Of a DNA stretch of 64,000 nt, positions 7,491-13,508 are shown piece by piece. The notes beneath the pieces were generated by a model. The model was not told the DNA's origin. It worked only from the letters and a program-made list of their open reading frames with translations, and did no database searches. Positions within the stretch are counted from its first letter, which is position 1, and each line of letters starts with the position of its first letter. The stretch comes from Pontibacterium sp964228735 (GTDB taxonomy: Bacteria; Pseudomonadota; Gammaproteobacteria; Pseudomonadales; Balneatricaceae), in the NCBI RefSeq assembly GCF_964228735.1, contig NZ_CAXRBQ010000075.1:1-64000 (forward strand), written 5' to 3'. Made by a program: the position numbers and the translations under genes.

Positions 7491-7957
7491 TGCCTCCCCT
7501 CCCCCCCAACAAATCTACAAAAAACAATAGTCGAGTAACCTTAACCAGACCGAATACCGCCGGACCACTCAAGATTAACCGCTATTTTCCGCCAAAAGAC
7601 AAACACCTCTAAAACCCACAAATCCCCTTTTATAACAATAAGTTAACACCAACCATTGAACCGTACAGCTATCCGCACCAGCATTCCTTTTTTACCCATT
7701 TTTCCCCGTAAAACCGGCCTTTTTGATTGTTTCTTTTAATAGGGATGAACGCCTAGAAAACATATAGCCTATGAGACAGCTCAGAATGCAGACACTAGTA
7801 AACCAATAATCATTACTAAAACGCCCATTACTTCCCATTAGTGACGTTTTGTAACGTTTTACGCATTTTTCCTTTGGGGAATGGCTTGCTGGTTTTGCTT
7901 TCTCATGTGTAGATAATAGGGATCGCGTTGAACAAACAGCCACCATGAGGACGCGAT
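7491..7957. other. Non-coding stretch after the integrase
   Basis: I see no believable gene. The 84-codon minus-strand frame at 7692-7946 overlaps the apparent promoter and has no coding signature. A C-run and AT-rich DNA follow the integrase stop. ACGTTTTGTAACGTTTTACG at about 7844-7863 is a direct repeat of ACGTTTT that could be a regulator site upstream of the DNA-binding protein genes. Confidence 0.5.
7886..7915 (+). promoter_or_regulatory. Candidate promoter for the DNA-binding protein operon
   Basis: TTGCTG (7886-7891) and TAGATA (7910-7915) are separated by 18 bp and lie 43 bp before the start codon at 7958. This is the best sigma-70-like match in the gap. It is a visual match only. 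Confidence 0.4.
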
Positions 7958-8191
7958 ATGAACAGCAGGCTACTACGCCACCCGCAGGCTTGTGAATACC
8001 TTCACGTAGCAGATAACACCCTCAGAAAGTCACGCCTGACAGGCACCCTTTGCGGTCGCCAAGCTCCCCCCTATATCAAGATGGGAAACAAAACAGTTCT
8101 GTACGATCAGCAGGACCTAGACAATTGGCTGGATGCTCTCCCCCGCTTTACTTCCACTGCGCAGTCTGCAGCAGCACAGGAGGCAGCATGA
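7958..8191 (+). CDS. Small helix-turn-helix (excisionase-like) DNA-binding protein
   Basis: The 77-residue protein starts with RLLRHPQACEYLHVADNTLR, a helix-turn-helix of the MerR/excisionase kind. It goes on to PPYIKMGNKTVLYDQQDLDNWL, the typical wing in which a basic strand is followed by the helix DLDNWL. The tail is Ala/Thr/Gln-rich. Such proteins in integrative elements act as recombination directionality factors or transcription activators. It overlaps the next gene by four bases (ATGA), so both are expressed together. It probably controls excision or the other island genes; which of the two is not shown by the sequence. Confidence 0.75.
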   Translation: MNSRLLRHPQACEYLHVADNTLRKSRLTGTLCGRQAPPYIKMGNKTVLYDQQDLDNWLDALPRFTSTAQSAAAQEAA

Positions 8192-8388
8192 GCATTCAGT
8201 CCCAAATACTACGTCGTCGCGATGTAGAGAAAGCCGTTGGCCTCTCATGCTCCACCATCTACCGCATGATGGACGCAGGCACGTTCCCTAAGCCTATTCG
8301 CCTCACCCCATCACGAGTTGGATGGAAAGAATCAGATATCCAGAAATGGATTGAAGATCGGTCCAGTGAATCACTACAAGTAGCATGA
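8188..8388 (+). CDS. alpA: AlpA-family transcriptional regulator
   Basis: The 66-residue protein reads ILRRRDVEKAVGLSCSTIYRMMDAGTFPKPIRL, followed by a wing with VGWKESDIQKWI. This is the classic AlpA/Prophage CP4-57 regulator pattern. AlpA proteins activate integrase or excision genes in P4-like islands. The ATG lies inside the previous gene's end (ATGA), which fixes the start and explains why a longer overlapping frame from 8050 is not used. Its own TGA overlaps an ATG at 8385 of the next frame. Two DNA-binding proteins in tandem may divide excision and activation tasks. Confidence 0.85.
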   Translation: MSIQSQILRRRDVEKAVGLSCSTIYRMMDAGTFPKPIRLTPSRVGWKESDIQKWIEDRSSESLQVA

Positions 8389-8402
8389 ACCGGGAGAGTG
8401 AT

Positions 8403-8774
8403 ATGAAGAAGCCAACAGCCGCCCCCACAGCGGCCACCAGCCCTAAAGACGACGAGCAGTTTATCAAACCGGCTTACAAGATAGAACGTGTCCTTTTGTA
8501 CATGGTCCAGCACGGATCTATTAACCGCCTGGAAGCAGAAAAGCCCCCGGTGTATGACCATGCGCTTAACTCCACCATGAGTAACGAGGTGAAGCTTCGC
8601 CTAGGTCTGGAGTTCACCAGCACGCCAGAGAAGGCAATTGGTTACGGTGGCCTTCCGGCAATCTATCACCGATACAAACTCACCCCGGCGAGCAAGCAAA
8701 AGGCGAAGCAGGTCATTAATGACTATCGCCTAAAACGGGGAGCAGAGCTGATCAGCTGGGAAATGGCCAGCTAA
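8403..8774 (+). CDS. Hypothetical protein, possible winged-helix phage-type protein
   Basis: The protein is about 123 residues. The middle part (IERVLLYMVQHGSINRLEAEKP) looks like the first helices of small winged-helix proteins found in prophages, where a ribbon and a basic C-terminal helix follow. Here the C-terminus is basic (KQKAKQVINDYRLKR). The start at 8403 is chosen because GGGAG lies about 8 bases upstream. The ATG at 8385, overlapping the alpA stop, is the alternative and would add six residues. It completes a three-gene operon that ends in the terminator-like hairpin at 8793-8810. The function is unknown. Confidence 0.6.
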   Translation: MKKPTAAPTAATSPKDDEQFIKPAYKIERVLLYMVQHGSINRLEAEKPPVYDHALNSTMSNEVKLRLGLEFTSTPEKAIGYGGLPAIYHRYKLTPASKQKAKQVINDYRLKRGAELISWEMAS

Positions 8775-8790
8775 TCACTGCCCGTATTCA

Positions 8791-8813
8791 AAAGGGGCTG
8801 TAACGCCCCTTCT
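8791..8813 (+). terminator. Terminator-like hairpin after the alpA operon
   Basis: AGGGGC (8793-8798) pairs with GCCCCT (8805-8810) around a six-base loop, followed by only a short T-containing tail (TCT). It is a plausible intrinsic terminator, although the U tract is weak. Confidence 0.5.
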
Positions 8814-8860
8814 ACACCCCACGTTTTATTTGATGCTGCCTTAATGGTGGAGCTTGTTTA

Positions 8861-9643
8861 ATGGCACTACTCCCAACCATCTTAGCTAAAGCCGACGTTC
8901 TGGCCATAGAGGCTGGAGTCCTTGTGCTGGTCCCCAAAAGTGGCGATCAGAACAGTGCAGATAAATGGCTTAAAGAAAACCACGACCGTTTACTGGTTGA
9001 GATATTGAAGGCTACTAGCCGCCAGGCATTTATCTATCACTACTATTCAGCTGGTGGATATACCGCCCGTAAAAGCGGAGGTGTAACCCTTCAGTTCATA
9101 AATCCCGTAACAGGCGAGAACGCTTTCACAATCTTCAATGTTGAAGTGAACCGCGCTCGAAATACCAAGCATGGACAGAAAGGTTCACGCTCACCCACAA
9201 AGCATTTCAGAGTAGGTAAGCGAAGTGCCTTTGCACTGTTCTGGCAGCGTGCTGGCTTGCCATTGCCAGCCCGTTTAAGCGCCTTTCATGACTGTATGGG
9301 TAAGCTGAAAACACGCATCTACACAGGCACCGTAGAAAGATGTGGCTCGAATGGCGATAGCCAGATCAAAACTAAGTCACTGGCGGTATTAGACATCCCC
9401 CAAGCAGAGATCCAGCGGTGCGTTTATGCCTCTAAATCACCCGACAATACCCTGACAGCATTACCTGACAAGGATTCAGCTGCAGCCCAAGAAACACGTG
9501 GGACACAGCCGAAATCAACTACGGGCAATCTTAACCACGGGCAAAGGCCGGAAGCGCTACGAGGAAAGGTGATCCCGTTGTATCCATCTCCCTTTCCCGA
9601 AGATCAATCCGTGGATGAATGGCTTGACGAGCGCTTTTCATAA
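8861..9643 (+). CDS. Hypothetical island protein with conserved-looking basic core
   Basis: The 260-residue protein is not one I can name. Residues about 75-150 form a compact, basic, motif-like block (FINPVTGENAF, KHFRVGKRSAFALFW, AGLPLPARLSAFHDCMGKLK). This suggests nucleic-acid binding and probably a conserved domain. The last 70 residues are low in complexity and look disordered. The DNA for this tail contains three CCYGACA-type repeats (9440-9471) that are expanded in the next 300 bp. It occupies the position where a replication or regulatory gene would be expected in a P4-like island, but no primase, helicase or Rep motif is visible. Function remains open. Confidence 0.6.
   Translation: MALLPTILAKADVLAIEAGVLVLVPKSGDQNSADKWLKENHDRLLVEILKATSRQAFIYHYYSAGGYTARKSGGVTLQFINPVTGENAFTIFNVEVNRARNTKHGQKGSRSPTKHFRVGKRSAFALFWQRAGLPLPARLSAFHDCMGKLKTRIYTGTVERCGSNGDSQIKTKSLAVLDIPQAEIQRCVYASKSPDNTLTALPDKDSAAAQETRGTQPKSTTGNLNHGQRPEALRGKVIPLYPSPFPEDQSVDEWLDERFS
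9440..9471 (+). repeat. Three CCYGACAA-type repeats inside the 3' end of a gene
   Basis: CCCGACAA at 9440, CCTGACAG at 9451 and CCTGACAA at 9464 have spacings of 11 and 13 bp. The same spacing pattern closes the larger array at 9789-9853, so both arrays derive from one ancestral sequence. Confidence 0.75.
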
Positions 9644-9649
9644 TTCAGA

Positions 9650-9926
9650 CCACCACGGAAAGCTCCGTCGGTGTGTACTCTCTGGCCTAAGGCCATACGC
9701 AGAATCCCGGCAAGATGAAAACCCATTCGTAATAGTAATGGAGGCACCCAAACAAGAGATTAGAGCATCGGCACACGATCCCAAAACACCCGACAACCAC
9801 CTGACAATTGCCCGACAATTTCCTGACAATCACCCGACAACATTTCCTGACAAGGATTTTACTGTAGTGCAGAAAACACAGGGGATACAGGCGATATCAA
9901 CTACGGGCAATTACAACCACGGTTAA
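9650..9926 (+). pseudogene. Degenerate duplicate of the 3' end of the preceding gene
   Basis: One frame here keeps the order APKQEI, TPDNHLT, FPDKD and STTGNYNHG. That mirrors IPQAEI, SPDNTLT, LPDKD and STTGNLNHG at the end of the 260-residue protein at 8861-9643. The segment is therefore a partial tandem duplication in which the repeat-rich middle has grown. The frame runs from an internal ATG at 9615 within the upstream gene, and I see no ribosome site, so I do not call it a working gene. An alternative is a short protein beginning at the ATG at 9738. Confidence 0.6.
9789..9853 (+). repeat. Iteron-like array: six CCYGACAA copies, mostly 11-bp phased
   Basis: CCCGACAA and CCTGACAA alternate at 9789, 9800, 9811, 9822, 9833 and 9846. 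Four spacings are exactly 11 bp and the last is 13 bp. Repeats on one face of the helix at one-turn spacing usually mark cooperative binding by a protein, as in plasmid or satellite origins. The period is not a multiple of three, so it is not an encoded peptide repeat. Confidence 0.8.
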
Positions 9927-9999
9927 AGGTTAACAGGTTCACGGGTAACGGTTATCCCTTTATTCCCTCTATTACTCCTTAACATTATTAGGTGAAGTC

Positions 10000-10395
10000 A
10001 TGACACAAAATATCGACTCAGCAATCTCAGAAGCTCAACGCGGTTTAGTCATTGCCGAAGGGCTGGCATTGAGTGAGCTAGATGGGATTGAACACACTAT
10101 ACACGTCCTGCTGCAGCAAGAGATCAAACATCACTTTAACTCGATCGCAGAGAACGTAGAGCAGCAGCTAGGCGTATACAACGGGTTCTCTGTATTGGAG
10201 TTGGCAAACAGAGGCAAGAGCATATGCAAAGGCATTGGTGATCAATACGAGCAAGGGGAAGTGGTACAAGACCTATTGAGTACCCTTTACCACGAGATGG
10301 AGAACCTGTTTAAGCAGATCGGTGAAAAGCTGGTATCCCTCAAAGCGCACCAGCAAGCCCAGGAAGCACCCGAAGGTCAACCTGAACCGGTTTAA
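10000..10395 (+). CDS. Hypothetical acidic helical protein
   Basis: The 131-residue protein is unknown to me. It is mostly predicted helix, acidic, with no membrane segment, and ends in a Gln/Glu/Pro-rich tail (AQEAPEGQPEPV). An AGGTGAAG sequence sits before the ATG, which supports the start. It stands alone between the CCYGACAA array and a strong hairpin (10411-10438). No catalytic motif is visible. It may be a small regulator or an interaction partner for host or phage proteins; the sequence gives nothing more. Confidence 0.65.
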   Translation: MTQNIDSAISEAQRGLVIAEGLALSELDGIEHTIHVLLQQEIKHHFNSIAENVEQQLGVYNGFSVLELANRGKSICKGIGDQYEQGEVVQDLLSTLYHEMENLFKQIGEKLVSLKAHQQAQEAPEGQPEPV

Positions 10396-10410
10396 CCTCT
10401 ATTCACTGCC

Positions 10411-10438
10411 AGGCCGTCTATTCGCTCATAGGCGGCCT
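10411..10438 (+). terminator. Hairpin without U tract (weak terminator or processing site)
   Basis: AGGCCGTCTAT (10411-10421) pairs with ATAGGCGGCCT (10428-10438) with one mismatch around a six-base loop. No T run follows, so it is at best a weak intrinsic terminator. It separates two hypothetical genes. Confidence 0.4.
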
Positions 10439-10475
10439 AAGTAGATAAATGTAGACATCGACAGGAGCGCGGAAC

Positions 10476-10874
10476 GTGAATTACGAAGAGATGCGAACCT
10501 ATGAGTTGAATATCAAGATTGCACAACGAAGGGGCTTAACCCTCAAGCCAGCCAGCAAGGCCAGCAAGGCCAGCAAGGCCAGCAAGGCCAGCAAGCCAAG
10601 CATGAAGGCTCACAGCAGCTCTGTCATTGCGGAACATCCGGAGACAGGCCGATATACAGAGTTCAATTGGTGTGAACTCCCAGAGCACAGTTGGACGCTG
10701 ACACAGGAACTGATCAACGCCGGGCACTACATCGCATACGAACAGGATCAGGTGACGTGTGATACCTGGCATGTGCCATGTGCAGACAGACAGCAACAAC
10801 GAGCAGCGGCCATCTGCTGGCTTATCGCGGGTGACATGGGACGCATAGCAGCGAAACAGTCATACCTACTGTAA
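10476..10874 (+). CDS. Hypothetical protein with a KAS tandem-repeat linker
   Basis: The 132-residue protein starts at GTG 10476 with AGGAG 9 bases upstream. An N-terminal stub (MNYEEMRTYELNIKIAQRRG) is followed by a basic linker made of five Ala-Ser-Lys repeats, encoded by a 9-bp tandem repeat at 10551-10595. A Trp/His/Cys-containing C-terminal part follows (ELPEHSWTLTQELINAGHYIAYEQDQ, then WHVPCADRQQQRAAAICWLIAGDMGRI). The repeat number can change by slippage without breaking the frame. I do not recognise the family. Confidence 0.6.
   Translation: MNYEEMRTYELNIKIAQRRGLTLKPASKASKASKASKASKPSMKAHSSSVIAEHPETGRYTEFNWCELPEHSWTLTQELINAGHYIAYEQDQVTCDTWHVPCADRQQQRAAAICWLIAGDMGRIAAKQSYLL
10551..10595 (+). 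repeat. 9-bp tandem repeat (GCCAGCAAG) x5
   Basis: Five perfect copies of GCCAGCAAG run from 10551 to 10595 and encode Ala-Ser-Lys units within a hypothetical gene. Being perfect in sequence, they are young or actively maintained. Confidence 0.9.
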
Positions 10875-10889
10875 GGACATACAGCACCT

Positions 10890-10925
10890 ACCCTAAACAG
10901 GGTTCCTGAATACCCTGGACAGGGT
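10890..10925. promoter_or_regulatory. Two near-identical 14-bp palindromes, operator-like
   Basis: ACCCTAAACAGGGT (10890-10903) and ACCCTGGACAGGGT (10912-10925) are palindromes whose starts lie 22 bp apart, two helical turns. A shorter inverted repeat, CCTCAAAATGAGG, follows at 10939-10951. The arrangement suggests a dimeric regulator binding cooperatively, in a gene-free stretch. Confidence 0.6.
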
Positions 10926-11164
10926 AAATCCTCCCTGTCCTCAAAATGAGGCTTGACCAATTCCCCCACCAGCCGTATTTTAAAAAACACGCCGGATTAA
11001 GCACCCGGCTACGGCAGGCGGACTAAGCACCCGCAAGCTACCGCAGACACAAGGAGACTACCTCCCCCTGATCGACAGATCATTAGCTCTATGCTGGTGG
11101 TCCATCCGTTATGCCTGGCATTAGGCCTAAGCCCCTTACAGGGCTGCAGCTAGTCACCAAGCAT

Positions 11165-11290
11165 TAACGGCATAGGTTCGGGGGCATGGGCCGGGAGCCA
11201 AAGAAAACGCCCCCGCTGCGCGTCCTTGTGTCCGCGCTGCTTTGCGGCTACCCGGTCCGCCTTGGGTCATTCAGACACAAGGACACCGAA
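11165..11290 (+). ncRNA. C4-type antisense RNA-like leader
   Basis: GTCCTTGTGTC (11222-11232) is perfectly complementary to GACACAAGGAC (11274-11284), which contains the AAGGA ribosome site of the gene starting at 11294. Upstream, GGGGGC (11180-11185) can pair with GCCCCC (11209-11214). In phages P1 and P7, the short C4 RNA made from the same transcript blocks the start of icd/ant in this way. The position before an Icd-like frame agrees. I matched layout and complementarity, not a covariance model. Confidence 0.45.
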
Positions 11291-11293
11291 CGA

Positions 11294-11616
11294 TGATCTA
11301 CACATTCCTAATTGCCCAACCTGAACAAGTACTCTGCAGCATGAAACAGCCTCGCACTGTCTCCTGTTTTGCCACCAGCCTTCACCAAGCCCGAGCAGCT
11401 TTTCCCGGCCTGCCGCTGGCGCTACTAACCCGTACCCCTGTCCGTAACATCCAAAGTCAAAGAACGCCACCACAGTCACACTATGGGCTTTCAGCTTCGA
11501 AGGGAGCGGTAACGCATCGAAGACCTTTAAAGCGGCTGGTGGTTCTCTCTGCGAAGCACCACAGCGCTTTTCCTCAATCTGAGGAAATCTCTATTGGGCT
11601 AAACGATAACAAGTAG
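11294..11616 (+). CDS. Possible host cell division inhibitor Icd-like protein
   Basis: The 107-residue frame starts at ATG 11294, ten bases after AAGGA. Its first 50 residues (FLIAQPEQVLC, then SCFATSLHQARAAFPGLPLALLTRTPV) resemble the short domain of Icd-like phage proteins, in which a beta hairpin is followed by AR..FPG...L..R.PV. The rest is basic and shows no motif. In phage P1, Icd blocks host division and is controlled by C4 RNA; a C4-like leader lies directly upstream here. The likeness is modest, so the function is a suggestion. The in-frame start at 11242 lies inside the structured leader and is rejected. Confidence 0.4.
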
Positions 11617-11630
11617 GGCGGCGCAAAATA

Positions 11631-12047
11631 ATGACAGCTACAGTAATCGCATTTCCAACAGATCGATCTCAGGAACGGGTGTTAGCTGAATACGCAAAGC
11701 GGCGCATCAAGCTGGACAGCCAAATCAGATCGGGAGAGATGGAGGCGCAGGACATCGTAAGGTGTTCAGCGCTGATACGCTTGGAAGGAGAGGAGATAGC
11801 CAAACGCTTAAACCTAACCCGTAAGCAAACACGAGACAGCTCTGTTATCACGAACCTAGAACAGTACAACCAGAGCAGAAAGACGAACCACGGTACAGCT
11901 GAAGCATTGCTTCAGCGCTGGGCAATGATAGAAGGAATACAGGATGAAACAGATAAGCTGTTAGAAGCCATGAAGTGGAGAGATGACGCACGGCAATACA
12001 ACAAGGCCTTCAGCCGACACCATCCTAAGCAGGGAGGTAAGCACTAA
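11631..12047 (+). CDS. Hypothetical protein with VIAFPT N-terminal motif (first of pair)
   Basis: The 138-residue protein begins TATVIAFPTDRSQERVL; the next gene starts with AAKVIAFPTEQAKRQR. The shared N-terminal tag points to duplication or to a common binding peptide. The body is charged and helical, without membrane segments or known catalytic motifs; residues 50-75 (IRLEGEEIAKRLNLTRKQTRDS) could form a helix-turn-helix. Its TAA shares a base with the ATG of the next gene (TAATG), so the two are translated in tandem. Function unknown. Confidence 0.65.
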   Translation: MTATVIAFPTDRSQERVLAEYAKRRIKLDSQIRSGEMEAQDIVRCSALIRLEGEEIAKRLNLTRKQTRDSSVITNLEQYNQSRKTNHGTAEALLQRWAMIEGIQDETDKLLEAMKWRDDARQYNKAFSRHHPKQGGKH

Positions 12048-12250
12048 TGGCAGCCAAGGTAATTGCCTTCCCTACGGAACAGGCCAAACGTCAGCGCACA
12101 GCGCCCACAAACAGCACATCACGTAGAAACATGCTGGCCAACCTAGCGGAACAGTATCTACGCATACGCTCCATAGAGGACCGTTCGGAACGCCGGGAAC
12201 AGTTTGTTATCTGGGATGCTGAAGTGGAAGAGTTAGCCGCCCGGATTTAA
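12047..12250 (+). CDS. Small hypothetical protein with VIAFPT motif (second of pair)
   Basis: This 67-residue, strongly basic then acidic protein shares the N-terminal VIAFPT tag with its upstream neighbour and is coupled to it through TAATG. Residues 27-65 (RNMLANLAEQYLRIRSIEDRSERREQ) are helical and could form a coiled coil. No known domain is visible. As both genes are small and adjacent, they may form one complex. Confidence 0.6.
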   Translation: MAAKVIAFPTEQAKRQRTAPTNSTSRRNMLANLAEQYLRIRSIEDRSERREQFVIWDAEVEELAARI

Positions 12251-12285
12251 TTTTTAATTTTGTCCGTATAAAAATGGAGTTAGGG

Positions 12286-12443
12286 GGGGCGGTGTCCAGC
12301 ATAAAGAGCTGCAGAGATTTGCCCTCCCCCTCCCTCAAAAAAAGTTTCTAACCTGCGGGTGTGCGAGAAAGCCTAGGGCGGCGGTGTCCACCACATGATC
12401 CCCGGAGGATTTACCCCACCCCTCCCATCATTAAAAAGTTTCT
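12286..12443 (+). repeat. Two ~66-bp imperfect direct repeats in a gene-free gap
   Basis: Copy 1 (12286-12349) and copy 2 (12377-12443) each begin with a G-rich GGCGGTGTCCA, have a C-rich middle (CCCTCCCCCTCCC or CCCCACCCCTCCC) and end in AAAAAGTTTCT. The 247-bp gap between 12250 and 12498 holds no gene. The G-rich/C-rich layout and duplication could be a packaging (cos/pac-like), replication or regulator site. No direct evidence favours one. Confidence 0.65.
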
Positions 12444-12497
12444 GGTCTACTGAAAGGAACAGAGCTTAAAAAGAGTGCTCACTTAGCATAAGAGGGA

Positions 12498-12917
12498 ATG
12501 ATTTTGCTTAGACCCAAGCACATAAACGGCCACCAGCGCCTAGGGATTGTACTTACCGCTCTCTATTTTTTAGTCGCTATCAGCTATATCACCTATACCT
12601 ATCAGACAGCCCCTACGATAAGCAGCTACAGAGACACCAACACGCCTTTTATTAAACATACTGAGACCTCCGCAGAGGAACGAATGGTTATTTATGCCGA
12701 CCGCGATAAGAGGTATAACGCATGCCTAGCTACCTCACCTAAAGCCGAGAAAACATATTGTGCGGCCGTTTACATCGTGGAGCCGAGATTCACCAAGAAA
12801 CCAAATACCTTAATTATATTGCTTACCCTGATTGGGATACCTTCATTGGGCTGGATGATTGCCTGGCTATCCGTATCAACATATCGCTGGGTACGCGAAG
12901 GTTACAATCGACCATAA
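12498..12917 (+). CDS. Hypothetical two-pass membrane protein
   Basis: The 139-residue protein has two clear membrane segments, about residues 16-35 (IVLTALYFLVAISYITY) and 104-126 (LIILLTLIGIPSLGWMIAWL). A hydrophilic region of about 70 residues between them is predicted to be periplasmic and has two Cys (near residues 76 and 89) that could form a disulfide. I do not recognise the family. Overlapping frames at 12758-13108 lack start signals. It may be a superinfection-exclusion or similar surface-acting cargo protein, but that is only a guess from its form. Confidence 0.6.
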   Translation: MILLRPKHINGHQRLGIVLTALYFLVAISYITYTYQTAPTISSYRDTNTPFIKHTETSAEERMVIYADRDKRYNACLATSPKAEKTYCAAVYIVEPRFTKKPNTLIILLTLIGIPSLGWMIAWLSVSTYRWVREGYNRP

Positions 12918-13168
12918 AGCCCACATTACTTCTGGCCTACACGTTTGATACCAAACATAGGGTCCCTAGTAATCGCTACAGCCACGGGGCGGCATCAAAA
13001 CTCGCGGATCTCGACTATTTTCCGGTATTTATAGGTCGTCAGCAGCACCTAACCCAAAGACCCATCGTTCCTGGGATCAGAGGTGGCGAAGGTGACGAAA
13101 TGGGGTGACGAACGACACCACCAGCGATAACGTCAAAGGGATATAGCGACTATAGGGACAGATAGCAG

Positions 13169-13351
13169 ATGATCGAACTAGCAATGTGGGCACTGTTCAT
13201 CGGCCCCGGGTTACTAATCATTGCATCCGGCAACCCATGGATAGGACTGGTGGTGTTGATAGTTTCACCTGGCGCGATACTCACCGGAACACCTGGAGCT
13301 ATCGTCCTATGGGCTACTGCTGTATTCCTTTATCGCACGCGCCCCAGATAG
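13169..13351 (+). CDS. Small hydrophobic membrane protein
   Basis: The 60-residue protein is almost wholly hydrophobic, with two membrane segments (about residues 5-20 and 24-55) separated by a Gly/Pro turn, and a basic C-terminus (YRTRPR). The ribosome site is weak. The size and composition fit a small membrane protein such as a holin-like or toxin-like peptide, but they also fit spurious hydrophobic frames, so it is a moderate call. The preceding 250 bp (12918-13168) contain no gene that I can support. Confidence 0.4.
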   Translation: MIELAMWALFIGPGLLIIASGNPWIGLVVLIVSPGAILTGTPGAIVLWATAVFLYRTRPR

Positions 13352-13508
13352 CCCCGATACTGTATACATACACACACCTACCGGCGCATAGGGTAAGGGG
13401 TATTAGAAACTTCACCCCCTATAGGCCGGAGGACTGCCGCCCTCGTCAGACTTTTACGCTGACGAAATTAAAAAATAAAACGCCTAGGAACATTTCGCTC
13501 AGACAGGT

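Larger units (their letters stand above)
10875..11293 (+). other. Gene-free, structure-rich leader region
   Basis: No gene is seen in these 419 bp. It contains the 14-bp palindromes (10890-10925) and a 26-bp-spaced direct repeat of TAAGCACCCG (10998 and 11024). AGACACAAGGA occurs near 11045-11055 and again at 11273-11283. Its right half is the C4-RNA-like segment listed separately. Confidence 0.6.

Noticed and set aside
7692..7946. 84-codon minus-strand ORF between the integrase and the HTH genes
   Set aside because: Overlaps the apparent promoter of the 7958 gene, has no domain-like content and no ribosome site.
9789..9853. CRISPR array
   Set aside because: Repeats are 8 bp with 3-bp gaps, far too short for CRISPR repeats and spacers, and no cas gene is present in the window.
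9615..9926. 103-codon ORF overlapping the end of the 260-residue protein gene
   Set aside because: Starts inside another gene without a ribosome site and is better explained as a degenerate duplicate of that gene's tail.
13360..13377. Second LexA-like box (CTGTATACATACACAC)
   Set aside because: The last half-site reads ACAC instead of ACAG, and no gene starts just downstream.
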